From positions 1-64,000 of the forward strand of contig JANQAK010000004.1 in the NCBI GenBank assembly GCA_024707075.1: a DNA stretch of 64,000 nucleotides, read 5' to 3'. Positions 9,045-25,156 of this stretch are shown piece by piece (positions within the stretch are counted from its first letter, which is position 1; each line of letters opens with the position of its first letter). The notes below the pieces were generated by a model that saw nothing but the letters and a program-made list of their open reading frames with translations, did not search any database and was not told the DNA's origin. A program made the position numbers and the translations under genes. This DNA is from Afipia sp. Its GTDB lineage: Bacteria; Pseudomonadota; Alphaproteobacteria; Rhizobiales; Xanthobacteraceae.

Positions 9045-9419
9045 ATGTCTCTGATGAGACGAAGAACCAACCATCGACGCGCGTCTGTTGCACCGATTTA
9101 TTATCGGCTGCTGATAGCGTTTCTTGCCGTCGCATATTTAGTGGTCGGATTTGCGGGTGAGATTTCGTGCGCAGGGGAATCGCTTTTCATCGGCGCTGCA
9201 TTTGAGGTAAGCGCCATAATTGACAAGGCCGACGAGGGTTCGAAGGCCACTCCCACGGTTGTTGAGCATTGTTATAGCTGCACTCCGCTTGTGATGCCCG
9301 CGCGCGTCGAAATTGTGGAGCCTTCGGCCAAGCCAGTCGAGTTGTCCTTCGAAGCACTGACATTCCTGCTGGAAGATTATCTCGAACTTGATACGCCACC
9401 GCCCAAACATCTGACCTAA
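9045..9419 (+). CDS. small Cys/His exported protein, copy 1 (precedes czc module 1)
   Basis: About 124 residues. A single hydrophobic segment or signal (LLIAFLAVAYLVVGFAGEIS) is followed by an acidic region, a HCYSC motif and the C-terminal signature LDTPPPKHLT. Two relatives occur in the window (16677-17096 and 18821-19182) with the same layout: hydrophobic N-terminus, HHCHGC motif, and a TPPPKxL end. The shared location just ahead of czcC genes suggests a periplasmic metal-binding or sensing accessory of the CzcCBA pump. No named family was recognised. The start is uncertain: ATG 9045, or ATG 9054; I see no good ribosome site. Confidence 0.6.
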   Translation: MSLMRRRTNHRRASVAPIYYRLLIAFLAVAYLVVGFAGEISCAGESLFIGAAFEVSAIIDKADEGSKATPTVVEHCYSCTPLVMPARVEIVEPSAKPVELSFEALTFLLEDYLELDTPPPKHLT

Positions 9420-9475
9420 GAGTTGAGCCGCATGCGGCTGAGCCGCGTCGCTGTCTTTTCGCTTTTCTGGTCGAC

Positions 9476-10752
9476 ATGATGTATTTGCTAAGAGTGGCTT
9501 TGCGCCTCTTGTGCGCACTGCTTGTACTAACCGTTCCAGTCGAAGCTGCGGAGAAGGTGCAACGATCGATTTCGTTGCCCGAGGCCCTGCAGCGCGCTCT
9601 GGCGGCAAACCCGCGTCTCACGGCTGCGGAGCGCGATATCGGCATCGCGGGAGGCCTTCGTATTCAGGCCGGGGTGCTTCCCAACCCGGAGGCCTCATTC
9701 GAACTCGACAACGCGCTCGGGTCGGGGCCCTACAAGGGCGTTCGCTCGGCCGAGACCAACCTCCAGCTCAGCCAACTCGTTGAACTGGGCGGCAAGCGTG
9801 AGGCGCGCGTTGCGGTCGGAGAGGCCGGCATCGGCACGGCTGTATGGCAGCGGCGGGCGACGCGATTGGAGGTTCTCTCCGAGACCGCGATCGCGTTCAT
9901 CACAATCATCAGCGCCCAACGCCGGATCGAGATCTTTAACGAGCAGATTGCAAGCTTCGATCCTCTCATTCCGCTGCTTCAAAAGCGCGTGCAGGAGGGG
10001 GCGTCGTCACCCGCCGAGACGCTGCGTGCGCAGGTCGCCGCAGACCTGTTCCGGGTGGAACGTGAGCGCGCCAAGACGCAGTTGGCAACCGCACGTCGCG
10101 ACCTTGCGATCCTGATGGGCGATCGTATCCCGCGTTTTGGTGAAGCGGTGGGCCGACTTGCCAGCGTGGGGCAGCCACCGCCGTTCCAAGCGGTCGTCCA
10201 GGCCATCGAAGCCAACCCGCAACTGATGCGCTGGACGGCCGTGACAGCGCAACGAAATGCCGAACTCATTCTGGCCCGCCTTAAGTCGATCCCCGACGTT
10301 CGCCTATCCGCCGGATGGCGGCACTTCCAGGACACCAACGACAATGCGGTGCGGCTCGGCGTATCGATACCGCTTCCGGTCTTCGACCAGAATACCGGCA
10401 ACATCATTGCTGCCCAGGAAACGCTTGCAAAGACCGGCGCCGAGCGGGCGATCAACAAGCTCGTGCTGATCAGTATCGCAGGCCGCGCTTATGACGCTCT
10501 GACCGGTGCGCTCGCCGAACTGAAGCTGCTGCGGACGTCGGTCATTCCGAATGCGCGCAGCGCAGCGGAAACCATCCAGGGGGCTACCTTCAAGGCCGCT
10601 TCACGTTGCTCGAATTGCTCGATGTTCGAGGCTCGGTTTTGCAGGCACTGCTCCGGGAACAGGAAGCCTTGCAGAATTTCCACATTGCCATCGCGACGAT
10701 CGAAGGTCTCGTCGGTAATCCGTTTTCTCTCACCCGCGAGAGTTCAAGATGA
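9476..10752 (+). pseudogene. czcC: CzcC-type outer-membrane factor, copy 1, frameshifted
   Basis: Outer-membrane channel (TolC-like) of a CzcCBA heavy-metal efflux complex. An N-terminal signal peptide and the duplicated coiled-coil/barrel pattern of the family are clear: LPEALQRALAANPRLTAAER and SQLVELGGKREARVAV. At the five-G run 10579-10583 the frame changes. Upstream reads to TIQG; downstream, in the other frame, the text resumes as GYLQGRFTLLELLD and ends GNPFSLTRESSR at 10752. Copy 2 (19241-20515) is continuous through the same point, so one base appears to be missing here. Left uncorrected, the product would run out of frame to 10855. The restored stop overlaps the czcB start (ATGA). 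Confidence 0.85.
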
Positions 10753-11694
10753 TTTCTGGATTGATCCGCTATTTGGGTTTCGTTTTGGTCGCTGTTGCGC
10801 TCGTCTACGGCGGCTACCGAATGTTGATTCCGGCTACGAAAACGACCTCCACTGAGAAGGCCGAAAAGGAAGAACGAGCGAATAGCGTCTCGTTGAGCGA
10901 CGCCAAGATTGCGGCATCTGGAATCGAACTTGCGACAGCGTCACCCGGCGTGCTGCGCGACAGCCTGTTGCTGAACGGAATGGTACAGCCCAACCAGGAG
11001 TCGCTGGTCCAGGTTACACCCCGCTTTCCGGGGATCATCCGTGACGTGCGCAAGCGGATCGGCGACCGAGTCCAGAAGGGGGACGTTCTTGCGGTCGTCG
11101 AAAGCAATCAGAGCCTGACCCCATACGAATTGAAGGCGCCACTGGCGGGCACGGTGATCGATCGCCAGACCACCCTCGGGGAATATGTTTCGGAACAGAA
11201 GCCGGCGTTCGTTATTGCGGATCTATCGACGGTGTGGACCGATTTCTCCGTCTATCGGCGCGACCTGACGCGGGTCAGCATTGGCGATCAGGTTTTCATC
11301 GATCCCGCTGATGGGAAGCCAGTGATCGATGCCAAGATATCGTATCTGTCGCCCGTTGGCAGCAGCGACACCCAGAGCGCGCTTGCCAGGGCAATCGTGC
11401 CAGAATCCCGAGCTGCGGCTGCGGCCCGGCCTGTTCATAACGGGCCGGCTAACCCTGTCGGCGAAGCAAGTGAGCGTTGCCGTGAAATCCCCGGCGCTGC
11501 AGAGCATTGAAGGACGCGCGGTGGTCTTCGTTCGCAACGGCGAGAAATTCGAGGCCCGCGAGGTCGAGATCGGTGAGCGCGATTCGGAGTCCGTGGAGAT
11601 CACCTTCGGTGTGCTGGAAGGCGATGTGTATGCAGCACGGAACAGTTTCATCGTGAAGGCGGAACTGGCGAAAGGAGCGCCGGACAATGATTGA
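10749..11694 (+). pseudogene. czcB: CzcB-type membrane fusion protein, copy 1, frameshifted
   Basis: Periplasmic adaptor joining the CzcA pump to the CzcC channel. One N-terminal membrane anchor is followed by the HlyD-type barrel-sandwich region (RKRIGDRVQKGDVLAVVES...APLAGTVIDRQ). Near 11403 the frame changes: upstream reads LARAIVP, and the downstream frame resumes with ELRLRPGLFITGRLTLSAKQ and runs to 11694. Copy 2 (20512-21465) is uninterrupted here, so one extra base seems present in the CCAGAATCCC context. Without correction the product stops at 11510. The gene overlaps czcC by ATGA. This is the second indel in module 1, whereas its czcA is intact. Confidence 0.85.
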
Positions 11695-11726
11695 TGTCGC
11701 CTCAGCGTTGATCACCATCTTCATGA

Positions 11727-15322
<3,596 letters not shown>

Positions 15323-15484
15323 AGACGCAATAGTGTGGCGACTGAGATGCATCGCAACATTCTGCGCTGTGCTGCAGACTTGAAGATGACCTTGGTAGAC
15401 GAAGACTATGGGATTAATCTCAAAGTGAGGCAGCCACGTACCAGATCGAAAAGAGGAAAGCTTTAATAGCCGGAGGACACGTCC

Positions 15485-15973
15485 ATGAGGATGCGGGTTC
15501 TTCTTTTTTTCGTAGTTGCATTAGTTGCGGTATCAACCGACGCCAGTGCCTTTAGTTCATCCGCACCGCAGGGCGGATGGTCGAACCTGACGAGCGAGCG
15601 TCTGCAGCAGCTACCATCGAGCGTTCGTACAGCGATTGTCACTGCCCAGAAAGTCTGTGGTGAAGAGAGTATCAGCGTTCGGAGCGGTTTTATCCGGTAT
15701 CTGAAGGATGTGAATGGAGACGAGTTTGTCGCACTCCATTTTGATCGGTTTCATTGCGCAAATCGATCGGCTCTTTGTATATCGACCGGATGCTTGCACC
15801 AGATTTTTGTGGCTCGAAGTGGTCTTGCCCATCGCGAAGTCTGGCGCGACCATGTTCAGGAAGTCGATATGACGAATGAGACCGGCCGGATGTCCGCGAA
15901 CGTTGAATGTAGTCGCGAGGGGGGACACTGCGCGACTATGTTGCGATGGAACGGTAAGCAGCTTGTTCGTTGA
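15485..15973 (+). CDS. exported Cys-rich protein of unknown function, paralogue 1
   Basis: A 162-residue secreted protein with a signal peptide (MRMRVLLFFVVALVAVSTD, cleavage near ASA-F). The mature domain has several conserved cysteines: VCGEE, RFHCANRSALCISTGCLHQIF, and VECSREGGHC. The core FVALHFDRFHCANRSAL is shared with the protein at 28597-29088 (FVSLHFEEFACGNRAAVC), so the island carries two members. The Cys spacing suggests disulfide bonds or a periplasmic metal site. Function is unknown. It stands alone 160 bases after module 1 and has a GGAGG site upstream. Confidence 0.7.
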   Translation: MRMRVLLFFVVALVAVSTDASAFSSSAPQGGWSNLTSERLQQLPSSVRTAIVTAQKVCGEESISVRSGFIRYLKDVNGDEFVALHFDRFHCANRSALCISTGCLHQIFVARSGLAHREVWRDHVQEVDMTNETGRMSANVECSREGGHCATMLRWNGKQLVR

Positions 15974-16676
15974 AAAGCGTATAGAAGATCTGCAGTGAGC
16001 GAGGCCCGCGTTCCAGGTTCGGCTGTTCTCAAATCATCAACTCAAGAACGACGTGATGACACTCACTGCGGCGTCGAGGAGTTCTTCGGGGGGCGCCGAT
16101 GATACCGGTGCGTCCCGGCATGCGCAGCTAGGCTCTCCGATTGCCGGCGATTGGTAGCGATCAATACCGATGAATAGGCCGCGAAATGCCATCAGAGGAC
16201 CTCACTAAATATTCAATTCTGCGCTCGTTCTCTCAATCATTCGCTTCGATGCGTCCCGCCGAGCGCTAAATTCATTCACGATATGTTCGACAAACCATTT
16301 CGCGGCGAACCGAAGCTCGCCGCGAACCTTCTTAGTTCTGCTCAGCGCCGGCTGCGCCGAGTAGAGGATCAACTATGCCCAGGAAAAGGGGACATACCCG
16401 TAGCGGACGAAGTTTGCCCGGCAATCGGGAAACAATTAGCGGGCAAACTATTCGGGGACAAACTATGCCCCGGGTATCAACAACACGCCAATTCAAATGT
16501 GCAGTGATATCGCGGTCGCATTGCTGGAGCACCCCGAACCCCGGCTTCGGGAGTTAAGCGCCCGCGCACAAGCGCGGACCTCCGGTACAAAATGATCATT
16601 CCATAGGCATATCGCGCAAGATGTCGGCGCAGGATATGGAGAACGCAGGCATTCCACGTAGTGCAACCAACACAAT
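15974..16676. other. ~700-base gap with an inverted-repeat cluster, no convincing gene
   Basis: Short open frames are present but lack family features, and their codon pattern is unconvincing. The middle (about 16370-16480) is rich in short GTTTGCCCG/GGGCAAACT-like boxes. The clearest is a perfect 10-base inverted repeat, AGTTTGCCCG at 16411-16420 and CGGGCAAACT at 16440-16449. Similar half-boxes (ACTATGCCC, GGGGACAAACTATGCCCC) flank it. This may be the end of a lost insertion sequence or other intergenic repeat. Confidence 0.45.
16411..16449. repeat. 10-base perfect inverted repeat in a repeat-rich gap
   Basis: AGTTTGCCCG and CGGGCAAACT, separated by 19 bases, inside a stretch with further imperfect copies of the same box. 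No T-run follows, so a simple terminator is unlikely. A decayed mobile-element end is one explanation. Confidence 0.5.
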
Positions 16677-17096
16677 GTGAATGGCGATTTGTCGCAGTAC
16701 GACACAATGAGTATGCGGTACACATTTTGTGTCCGGAGAATCAAATTGGCGATCAACTATCGACCAGCGTCCAGCTTGAATATAGGAAGTTTGCGCTCTT
16801 TCGGGGCGGTTTTTCTGTTGGTTGTTTATCTGGTCGGCGGCGCCTTACATGGGACGTGCGGAATGGCATTTCTCGGAGCAGACCCCGGCGTTTCGTGCCA
16901 GACATCGGGTCAATCGCATAACTCCGAATCCGCAGTGCTAAGTCATCACTGCCACGGTTGTTTTGCCAGCGTCATGCCAGTTCCCTGCGCAAGTGCGATT
17001 GGCGAGACCATGGGATATGGGCTGAAGTGGACCGCTATTTCAATCGACGGGCTTTCGCCGACCCTTAATACTCCACCCCCAAAGTCGCTCGCCTGA
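16677..17096 (+). CDS. small Cys/His exported protein, copy 2 (orphan)
   Basis: Up to 139 residues. A hydrophobic segment (GAVFLLVVYLVGGALHG) is followed by the motif SHHCHGCFASVM and the C-terminal signature LNTPPPKSLA, both shared with the proteins at 9045-9419 and 18821-19182. Unlike those, it is not followed by a czcC gene; flgF comes next. It may therefore mark a lost third czc module. The start could be GTG 16677 or ATG 16707; the second gives a more usual N-terminus. A periplasmic metal-binding role is likely only by association. Confidence 0.6.
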   Translation: MNGDLSQYDTMSMRYTFCVRRIKLAINYRPASSLNIGSLRSFGAVFLLVVYLVGGALHGTCGMAFLGADPGVSCQTSGQSHNSESAVLSHHCHGCFASVMPVPCASAIGETMGYGLKWTAISIDGLSPTLNTPPPKSLA

Positions 17097-17273
17097 ACGT
17101 GTTTCGCCGAACGCTGCTGATGCGTTCCTGAAATCGTTTTCGAGCTAACTGTCACTTTCCGATAACGATCGCACTGGCATCCGTTGAGCAATCAACTTCG
17201 CGCCACCGCGAGTCCGTGCCGCTTGCGGCTGCGTGGAAAGGCGCAGGGAGCTCTCTCCTCCGAGAGGCAACCC

Positions 17274-18002
17274 ATGAGCGACAAGTCCATTATCGGTCTT
17301 TCGCGGTTGGTAACATTGCGTCAGCAGGTCGATACGGTGGCCCGCAACATCGCTAACCAGTCGACCACAGGCTACAAGAGCGAAGGTCTGCGCTTCCGGG
17401 AGTATCTGACGGAAGCAAAGGAAGAAGACGTCCGATCGTCACCGTTGCGATCGCTCGTCGCAGCCACGGCGTTCTCAGATTTCTCGGCTGGGCCACTTCA
17501 GGCGACCGGCAATTCCACCGACGTTGCGATGATCGGGGACGGGTTCTTCGTCGTCGCGGTGCCTGGTGGTGAGAGATATACGCGGAATGGCGCCTTCACG
17601 CTCGACGCGAAAGGCCAACTGGTCACGCTCGGCGGTCAACCGGTGATGACTTCGACCGGCCCAATCAGGGTCTCGCAGCAGGACGGGCCGGTCACGATCG
17701 GCCCCGACGGCTCTATCTCTATCGGCAAGGGATCCATCGGGCGTTTACGCATTGTCCGGTTTGCGGACCAGCGGCAGCTCTCCGCGGAGAGTGGCGGAAT
17801 GTTTTCTGCTGCAGCTTCGCCGACGGACGTCGCGGCAACCGAAGTGCGGCTCGCCTCCGGCGTACTTGAGGGGTCCAACGTCAGGACCGTGCAAGAGATG
17901 AGCAAGCTGGTAGCGGCAACGCGCGCTTACGATCAGGTCGCTAACGCCATCCTCCGCGAGAGTGATCCGAACGAACTCAAGCGGCTGGCTGGTGAGGAGT
18001 GA
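17274..18002 (+). CDS. flgF: flagellar basal-body rod protein FlgF
   Basis: A 242-residue rod protein, full length for FlgF. The N-terminal flagellar rod motif (LRQQVDTVARNIANQSTTGYKSE) and the central GDGFFVVAVPGGERYTRNGAFTLDAKGQLV segment are clear. The C-terminal rod helix ends VAATRAYDQVANAIL. The protein normally forms part of the proximal flagellar rod. Here it stands alone among metal genes, with no other flagellar gene in the window, and is followed one base later by a MarR-type gene. It may be a fragment of a flagellar operon carried in by recombination. The ATG at 17274 follows CGAGAGG; the frame is open upstream to 17184. Confidence 0.9.
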   Translation: MSDKSIIGLSRLVTLRQQVDTVARNIANQSTTGYKSEGLRFREYLTEAKEEDVRSSPLRSLVAATAFSDFSAGPLQATGNSTDVAMIGDGFFVVAVPGGERYTRNGAFTLDAKGQLVTLGGQPVMTSTGPIRVSQQDGPVTIGPDGSISIGKGSIGRLRIVRFADQRQLSAESGGMFSAAASPTDVAATEVRLASGVLEGSNVRTVQEMSKLVAATRAYDQVANAILRESDPNELKRLAGEE

Positions 18003-18003
18003 A

Positions 18004-18603
18004 ATGATAGGTAGAACAGACAAACCTGCCCACCGCGCAAGGACGGGAGCATCCGCGCGTTCAGATCGAGGGCATTTTGTGAAGAAAGCGGAGCGCGCAC
18101 TCAACGTTCCGTCGAGATCTCGTCGCAAGGACCCATCTGAAGGTGACGACGTCACTCATCGCTTGGTCTGGGATATCTCGGCCGTCAGCGTTTATACAAT
18201 GCGGATTGCGGAGCTTCTGGGGAAACGGATTGGTGTCAGCGGTCCGCAGTGGATGATCTTGATGGCGATCGAAGAACTGAGTGATGGGAGCGGATTGTCC
18301 GTCAAGACCGTGGCGGCACTTCTTCACGTCGACTCATCATTTGTTTCGGTTCAATCCAAAATGCTGGAAAAACGCGACCTCATTCGACGTAGTCGTTGTA
18401 TGGAGGATCGAAGAATCATGCTTCTTTCGCTCACGGATAAAGCGACCAGACGTCTAACGCCTCTCATTCCGACTCGCGCGCGACTTCAAGGATCCATTCG
18501 CGGTGACCTCGATGGTTCCGCCCTCCTGCAGCTATCAAACATGCTTTCCGCGTTGCGCGACCGCATGCGCAAGGAGACGGCGTTAGTCGCTACTGGTGAA
18601 TGA
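18004..18603 (+). CDS. MarR-family transcriptional regulator
   Basis: A 199-residue protein. The first ~55 residues are basic and look disordered. A MarR winged-helix domain follows (about 60-190): GVSGPQWMILMAIEEL, the recognition region SVKTVAALLHVDSSFVSVQSKMLEKRDLIRRSR, and the wing ending MLLSLTDKA. The ATG overlaps the end of flgF by one base and has GAGGAG just upstream, so flgF and this gene are co-transcribed. The effector is unknown. It could regulate flgF, itself, or the czc module that starts downstream. Confidence 0.85.
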   Translation: MIGRTDKPAHRARTGASARSDRGHFVKKAERALNVPSRSRRKDPSEGDDVTHRLVWDISAVSVYTMRIAELLGKRIGVSGPQWMILMAIEELSDGSGLSVKTVAALLHVDSSFVSVQSKMLEKRDLIRRSRCMEDRRIMLLSLTDKATRRLTPLIPTRARLQGSIRGDLDGSALLQLSNMLSALRDRMRKETALVATGE

Positions 18604-18740
18604 TGATGCAGCTTTGGATTGAGCGTAGTCATCTCCAAATCAATTCAACTTCGGCAGGAAGTTGGGAACTTTTACCGAAACACTCGTGGAAAACGAGGTG
18701 AGGGCCGTCTCGCCACCTGCTTATTCGTACAAACCTGCGG

Positions 18741-18785
18741 CAATAGTGTAATATTGTTGCGGGTCGACATGCATTCGTCATGCAT
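18741..18785. promoter_or_regulatory. two short dyads upstream of czc module 2
   Basis: CAATA at 18741-18745 and TATTG at 18752-18756 form one dyad. A second, ATGCAT-TCGTC-ATGCAT, lies at 18769-18785. Both sit 36-80 bases ahead of the small Cys/His gene that opens module 2 and could be operator sites, for example for the upstream MarR protein. There is no direct evidence of binding. Confidence 0.3.
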
Positions 18786-18820
18786 GCTATGTAAATCCAC
18801 ACAGCAACCGGATTTGTGAT

Positions 18821-19182
18821 TTGTCACCTCGTCTGATCACCAACAGGACTTCCCATCTGCGCATCCCGCGCAGGATTGCGGTTGTGTTGCTGATGCTGAC
18901 GTACGTTTTTGGCGGCTTGCTGCACGGTCTGACGGATATCAGCCCATTCAGTTCGCCTGCGAACGTGGTGGTGTCCTCATCGGTGGATACAAACGACGGT
19001 CACTCCGATAAGGGAACCGCGGCAGGACACCACTGTCATGGGTGCTTCTCGGTATCGATATCCGCGCCCCCCAAATGTCGGCCACGGTCGAGCCTCGGAT
19101 CTCGTCTTTAGCGTTTCCGCAAGTATGCCGTCGGGATCGTGTCCCGGAACTTGATACTCCGCCCCCCAAATTCCTGACCTGA
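18821..19182 (+). pseudogene. small Cys/His exported protein, copy 3 (precedes czc module 2), frameshifted
   Basis: Same family as 9045-9419 and 16677-17096. A hydrophobic segment (AVVLLMLTYVFGGLLHG) precedes AAGHHCHGCFSVSI. The frame then changes at a run of six C (19067-19072). With one more C, the text continues to the family signature ELDTPPPKFLT and stops at 19182; without it the product ends at 19111. The start appears to be TTG at 18821, as no ATG lies nearby. Its position before czcC copy 2 mirrors copy 1 before czcC copy 1. Confidence 0.6.
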
Positions 19183-19240
19183 ATGCATTCGCCAGGCGCG
19201 TGAGCGCCTTTTCTCGGCCGCTCTTCAGGTTCCTATTTTC

Positions 19241-20515
19241 ATGTCGATCAGAAGCGTCGCCACGCGAATTGCGTGTGCGTCGGCACTGCTTGTCAGCCCT
19301 TGGCTCACAGGCGTGTCGTACTCTCAGACATTGTCGCTCCAGACGGCGCTACAACGCGCTTTGGCTGCAAATCCTCGCCTGACGGCGGCCGAACGCGATG
19401 TGGGCATTGCATCCGGCCAACGGATACAGGCCGGTGCGTTGATCAATCCGGAAGTATCCTATGAACAGGACAACTCCCTCGGCTCTGGTGCGTATCGCGG
19501 CACTCGCTCTGCCGAAAGCACGTTGCAGATCAGTCAATTGTTTGAACTGTTCGGCAAGCGGGAGGCACGCATCGCCGTTGGTCAGGCGGGTGTTGATACA
19601 GCCGAAATTCAGCGCAAGGCCATTCGCCTAGAAGTGCTTTCAGAAACGGCCGTTGCCTACCTCAGCGTGCTTGGAGCTCAGCGCAGGATTCAGATTCTCG
19701 ACGAGCAGGTCGCTCAGATCGACAGGATAACTCCTCTCCTGCAGCGCCGGGTTGAGGCTGGTGCATCCTCGCAGGCAGAAACGGGTCGAGCAGAGGTCGC
19801 ATCCTCTTTAGTAAAGGCTGATCGCGAACGTGTGCGATCACTCCTTGCAAGCGCACGACGCGAACTGGCTGTGTTGATGGGTGACACAGCTCCGAAGTTC
19901 TCGGCCGTCTCTGGGCGGCTTGATGCCACGGGGCGTCCACCATCGTTCGGCGCCGTCGTCGCGGCGATCGACGCCAATCCCCAACTGGTGCGATGGACCG
20001 CGGTCTATGCGCAGCGTAATGCCGAGCTCCTGCAAGCGCGGCTGCGACCCTACCCGGACCTGCGTGTGGGCGCGGGATGGCGGCACTACAATGAGACCGC
20101 AGACAACGCTGTACGGTTGAGCATCTCGGCTGCAATTCCTGTGTTCGATCAGAACCAGGGTAACATTCTCTCGGCTCAGGAGAGCTTGGCGAAGACTCGC
20201 GCCGAGCGCGAGGCGAACCGCAACGCGCTAATCGTGATCGCAGGACGAGCCTACGATTCCCTTCAGGGGGCGCTACGCGAACTCGCCATTCTTCGTGAAA
20301 CGGCGATTCCGAAGTCGCGGCAGGCATCAGATGCGATCCTCGAAGGTTATGGGCAGGGGCGTTTTTCCCTTCTTGAAGTCCTCGATGCGCAGGCTTCCGT
20401 TGCGCAAGCGCGCCTGCGTGAGCAGGAAGCGCAGCAGAATTTCCACATCGCCGTCGCCACCATCGAAGGCTTGGTCGGCAATCCATTTGCACTGGCGCGG
20501 GAGAGCGCAAGATGA
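19241..20515 (+). CDS. czcC: CzcC-type outer-membrane factor, copy 2 (intact)
   Basis: A 424-residue outer-membrane efflux channel of the TolC/CzcC family. The signal peptide covers about residues 1-28 (SPWLTGVSYS-QT). Two outer-membrane efflux repeats follow, with landmarks LQTALQRALAANPRLTAAER, SQLFELFGKREARIAV and, in the second half, EGYGQGRFSLLEVLDAQASV. It is continuous through the point where copy 1 is broken. The stop overlaps czcB by ATGA. It forms the outer part of a tripartite Co/Zn/Cd pump with the next two genes. Confidence 0.92.
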   Translation: MSIRSVATRIACASALLVSPWLTGVSYSQTLSLQTALQRALAANPRLTAAERDVGIASGQRIQAGALINPEVSYEQDNSLGSGAYRGTRSAESTLQISQLFELFGKREARIAVGQAGVDTAEIQRKAIRLEVLSETAVAYLSVLGAQRRIQILDEQVAQIDRITPLLQRRVEAGASSQAETGRAEVASSLVKADRERVRSLLASARRELAVLMGDTAPKFSAVSGRLDATGRPPSFGAVVAAIDANPQLVRWTAVYAQRNAELLQARLRPYPDLRVGAGWRHYNETADNAVRLSISAAIPVFDQNQGNILSAQESLAKTRAEREANRNALIVIAGRAYDSLQGALRELAILRETAIPKSRQASDAILEGYGQGRFSLLEVLDAQASVAQARLREQEAQQNFHIAVATIEGLVGNPFALARESAR

Positions 20516-21465
20516 AGATTTCCAGAACCATGCTCGTTACTGGCGCGCTAATCGCCGTCGGTGTTGGCGTTTATGCTTTCGCTCCATCCAAATCTGCAGC
20601 GCCGGCTACGAAAGAAGCGGCTGCGGGAACGGAGGAAGGACACGGCGCCGAAGGTGTCGAAATGAGCGATGCGAAGGTCGCTGCCGCAGGCATCGAAGTC
20701 GTTGCAGCTTCCAAAGGTACGTTGCGCGACGCTCTTCAGTTGAATGGCATCCTGCAACCCAATCAAGAAGCCCTCGTGCAAGTCACGCCGCGCTTTCCGG
20801 GCGTGGTACGTGAAATTAAGAAGCGGATCGGAGACCAGGTCGAGAAAGGCGAACTGCTCGCCAAGATCGAAAGCAACCAGAGCCTGACCGTCTACGAAAT
20901 GCGAGCGCCGATCGCCGGTACGGTGATTGATCGCCAGATTTCGCTCGGCGAGTACGCGTCGGAGCAGAAGCCTGCCTTCACGGTTGCCGACATCTCTACC
21001 GTCTGGGTGGATCTGTCGGTCTATCGACGTGATCTTCCACGGGTAAAGCTTGGCGACACCGTCCTTATTGACATCGGTGACGGCGGTAAGCCGATTGAAG
21101 CCAAGCTCTCCTACATTTCGCCCATCGGCAGTAGCGACACGCAGAGTGCGCTCGCACGGGCGGTCGTATCGAACGAGGACCTTCGGCTGAGAGCCGGCCT
21201 GTTCGTTTCAGCCCGGTTGATACTGACCGCGAAGGAGGTCCCCGTCGTCGTGAAGTCCGAAGCGTTACAGACCGTTGAGAATCGCAATGTTGTCTTCGTG
21301 AGAAATGGAAACAAGTTCGAAGTGCGGGACGTGGAGCTGGGCTCGCGCGATCCAGAGCAGGTTGAAGTCGTCTTCGGTCTTCTCGAAGGCGACAAGTACG
21401 CCGCGAAGAACAGCTTCGTTGTCAAAGCCGAGCTGGCGAAAGGCTCCGCATCTCATGAGCACTGA
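20512..21465 (+). CDS. czcB: CzcB-type membrane fusion protein, copy 2 (intact)
   Basis: A 317-residue periplasmic adaptor. An N-terminal membrane anchor (about residues 7-22) precedes a short charged region, then the lipoyl/barrel-sandwich pair (PRFPGVVREIKKRIGDQVEKG and APIAGTVIDRQISLGEY), a beta-barrel and the membrane-proximal domain ending VKAELAKGSASHEH. No long His-rich metal-binding leader is present, only scattered residues. The start overlaps the czcC stop. A gap of 105 bases separates it from czcA, longer than in module 1. Confidence 0.9.
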   Translation: MKISRTMLVTGALIAVGVGVYAFAPSKSAAPATKEAAAGTEEGHGAEGVEMSDAKVAAAGIEVVAASKGTLRDALQLNGILQPNQEALVQVTPRFPGVVREIKKRIGDQVEKGELLAKIESNQSLTVYEMRAPIAGTVIDRQISLGEYASEQKPAFTVADISTVWVDLSVYRRDLPRVKLGDTVLIDIGDGGKPIEAKLSYISPIGSSDTQSALARAVVSNEDLRLRAGLFVSARLILTAKEVPVVVKSEALQTVENRNVVFVRNGNKFEVRDVELGSRDPEQVEVVFGLLEGDKYAAKNSFVVKAELAKGSASHEH

Positions 21466-21570
21466 TAATTTCACGCGGTCATCCATGCGCCGTGACAACC
21501 ATCATATGGGAGACGCGACAGCTTCATGCGTCCGCGTCGGGCTTTCTAATCCACACTTTGGAGATGTCCG

Positions 21571-24763
<3,193 letters not shown>

Positions 24764-24777
24764 AAAGGAGCTACTTC

Positions 24778-25152
24778 ATGAGAGCTATTCTGATTCTGAC
24801 TGCGATGTTGTTGTCCGCGGTTCCCGCGACGGCTCAACATGCTCACGGTTCGAAAGGCCCAAATGGGGGCATGATGGAGGATGTAGCGGGTGTGCATGCC
24901 GAGCTCATCACTTTCGGAAACACCATCACGTTCAACATTGTCGATGAGGCCAGCAAGCCGGTTGCCACGAATGGTTTTACGGGTTCGGTTCTCGTTACAA
25001 GCGGTACCGAGAAGGAAACGATCACTCTATCGCCCGCGGGCGATAGCGCATTGAAGGGAGAAGCCAAGAAGGCGATCCCCACCAATGCGTCCGTGACGCT
25101 GATGTTGAAGACGAAAGCGGGCAAATCCGGCCAAGCAAAGTTCGCGAAATAG
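24778..25152 (+). CDS. small periplasmic protein with GPNGG motif, copy 2
   Basis: A 124-residue exported protein and paralogue of 14951-15322. The signal peptide ends near ATA-QH. The mature part begins HAHGSKGPNGGMMEDVAGVHAEL and ends GKSGQAKFAK. The extra His residues at its start could bind metal. It lies 14 bases after czcA copy 2, with an AAAAGGAG site, so it belongs to the same operon. No named family was recognised. Confidence 0.75.
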   Translation: MRAILILTAMLLSAVPATAQHAHGSKGPNGGMMEDVAGVHAELITFGNTITFNIVDEASKPVATNGFTGSVLVTSGTEKETITLSPAGDSALKGEAKKAIPTNASVTLMLKTKAGKSGQAKFAK

Positions 25153-25156
25153 ACCA

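Noticed and set aside
10579..10583. Programmed ribosomal frameshifting in czcC copy 1
   Set aside because: There is no slippery heptamer or downstream structure characteristic of such sites, and the paralogue is continuous. A plain 1-base deletion explains it.
16283..16507. Small open frame with repeated CP pairs
   Set aside because: The pattern comes from the nucleotide repeat boxes (TGCCC). There is no ribosome site and no homologous feature.
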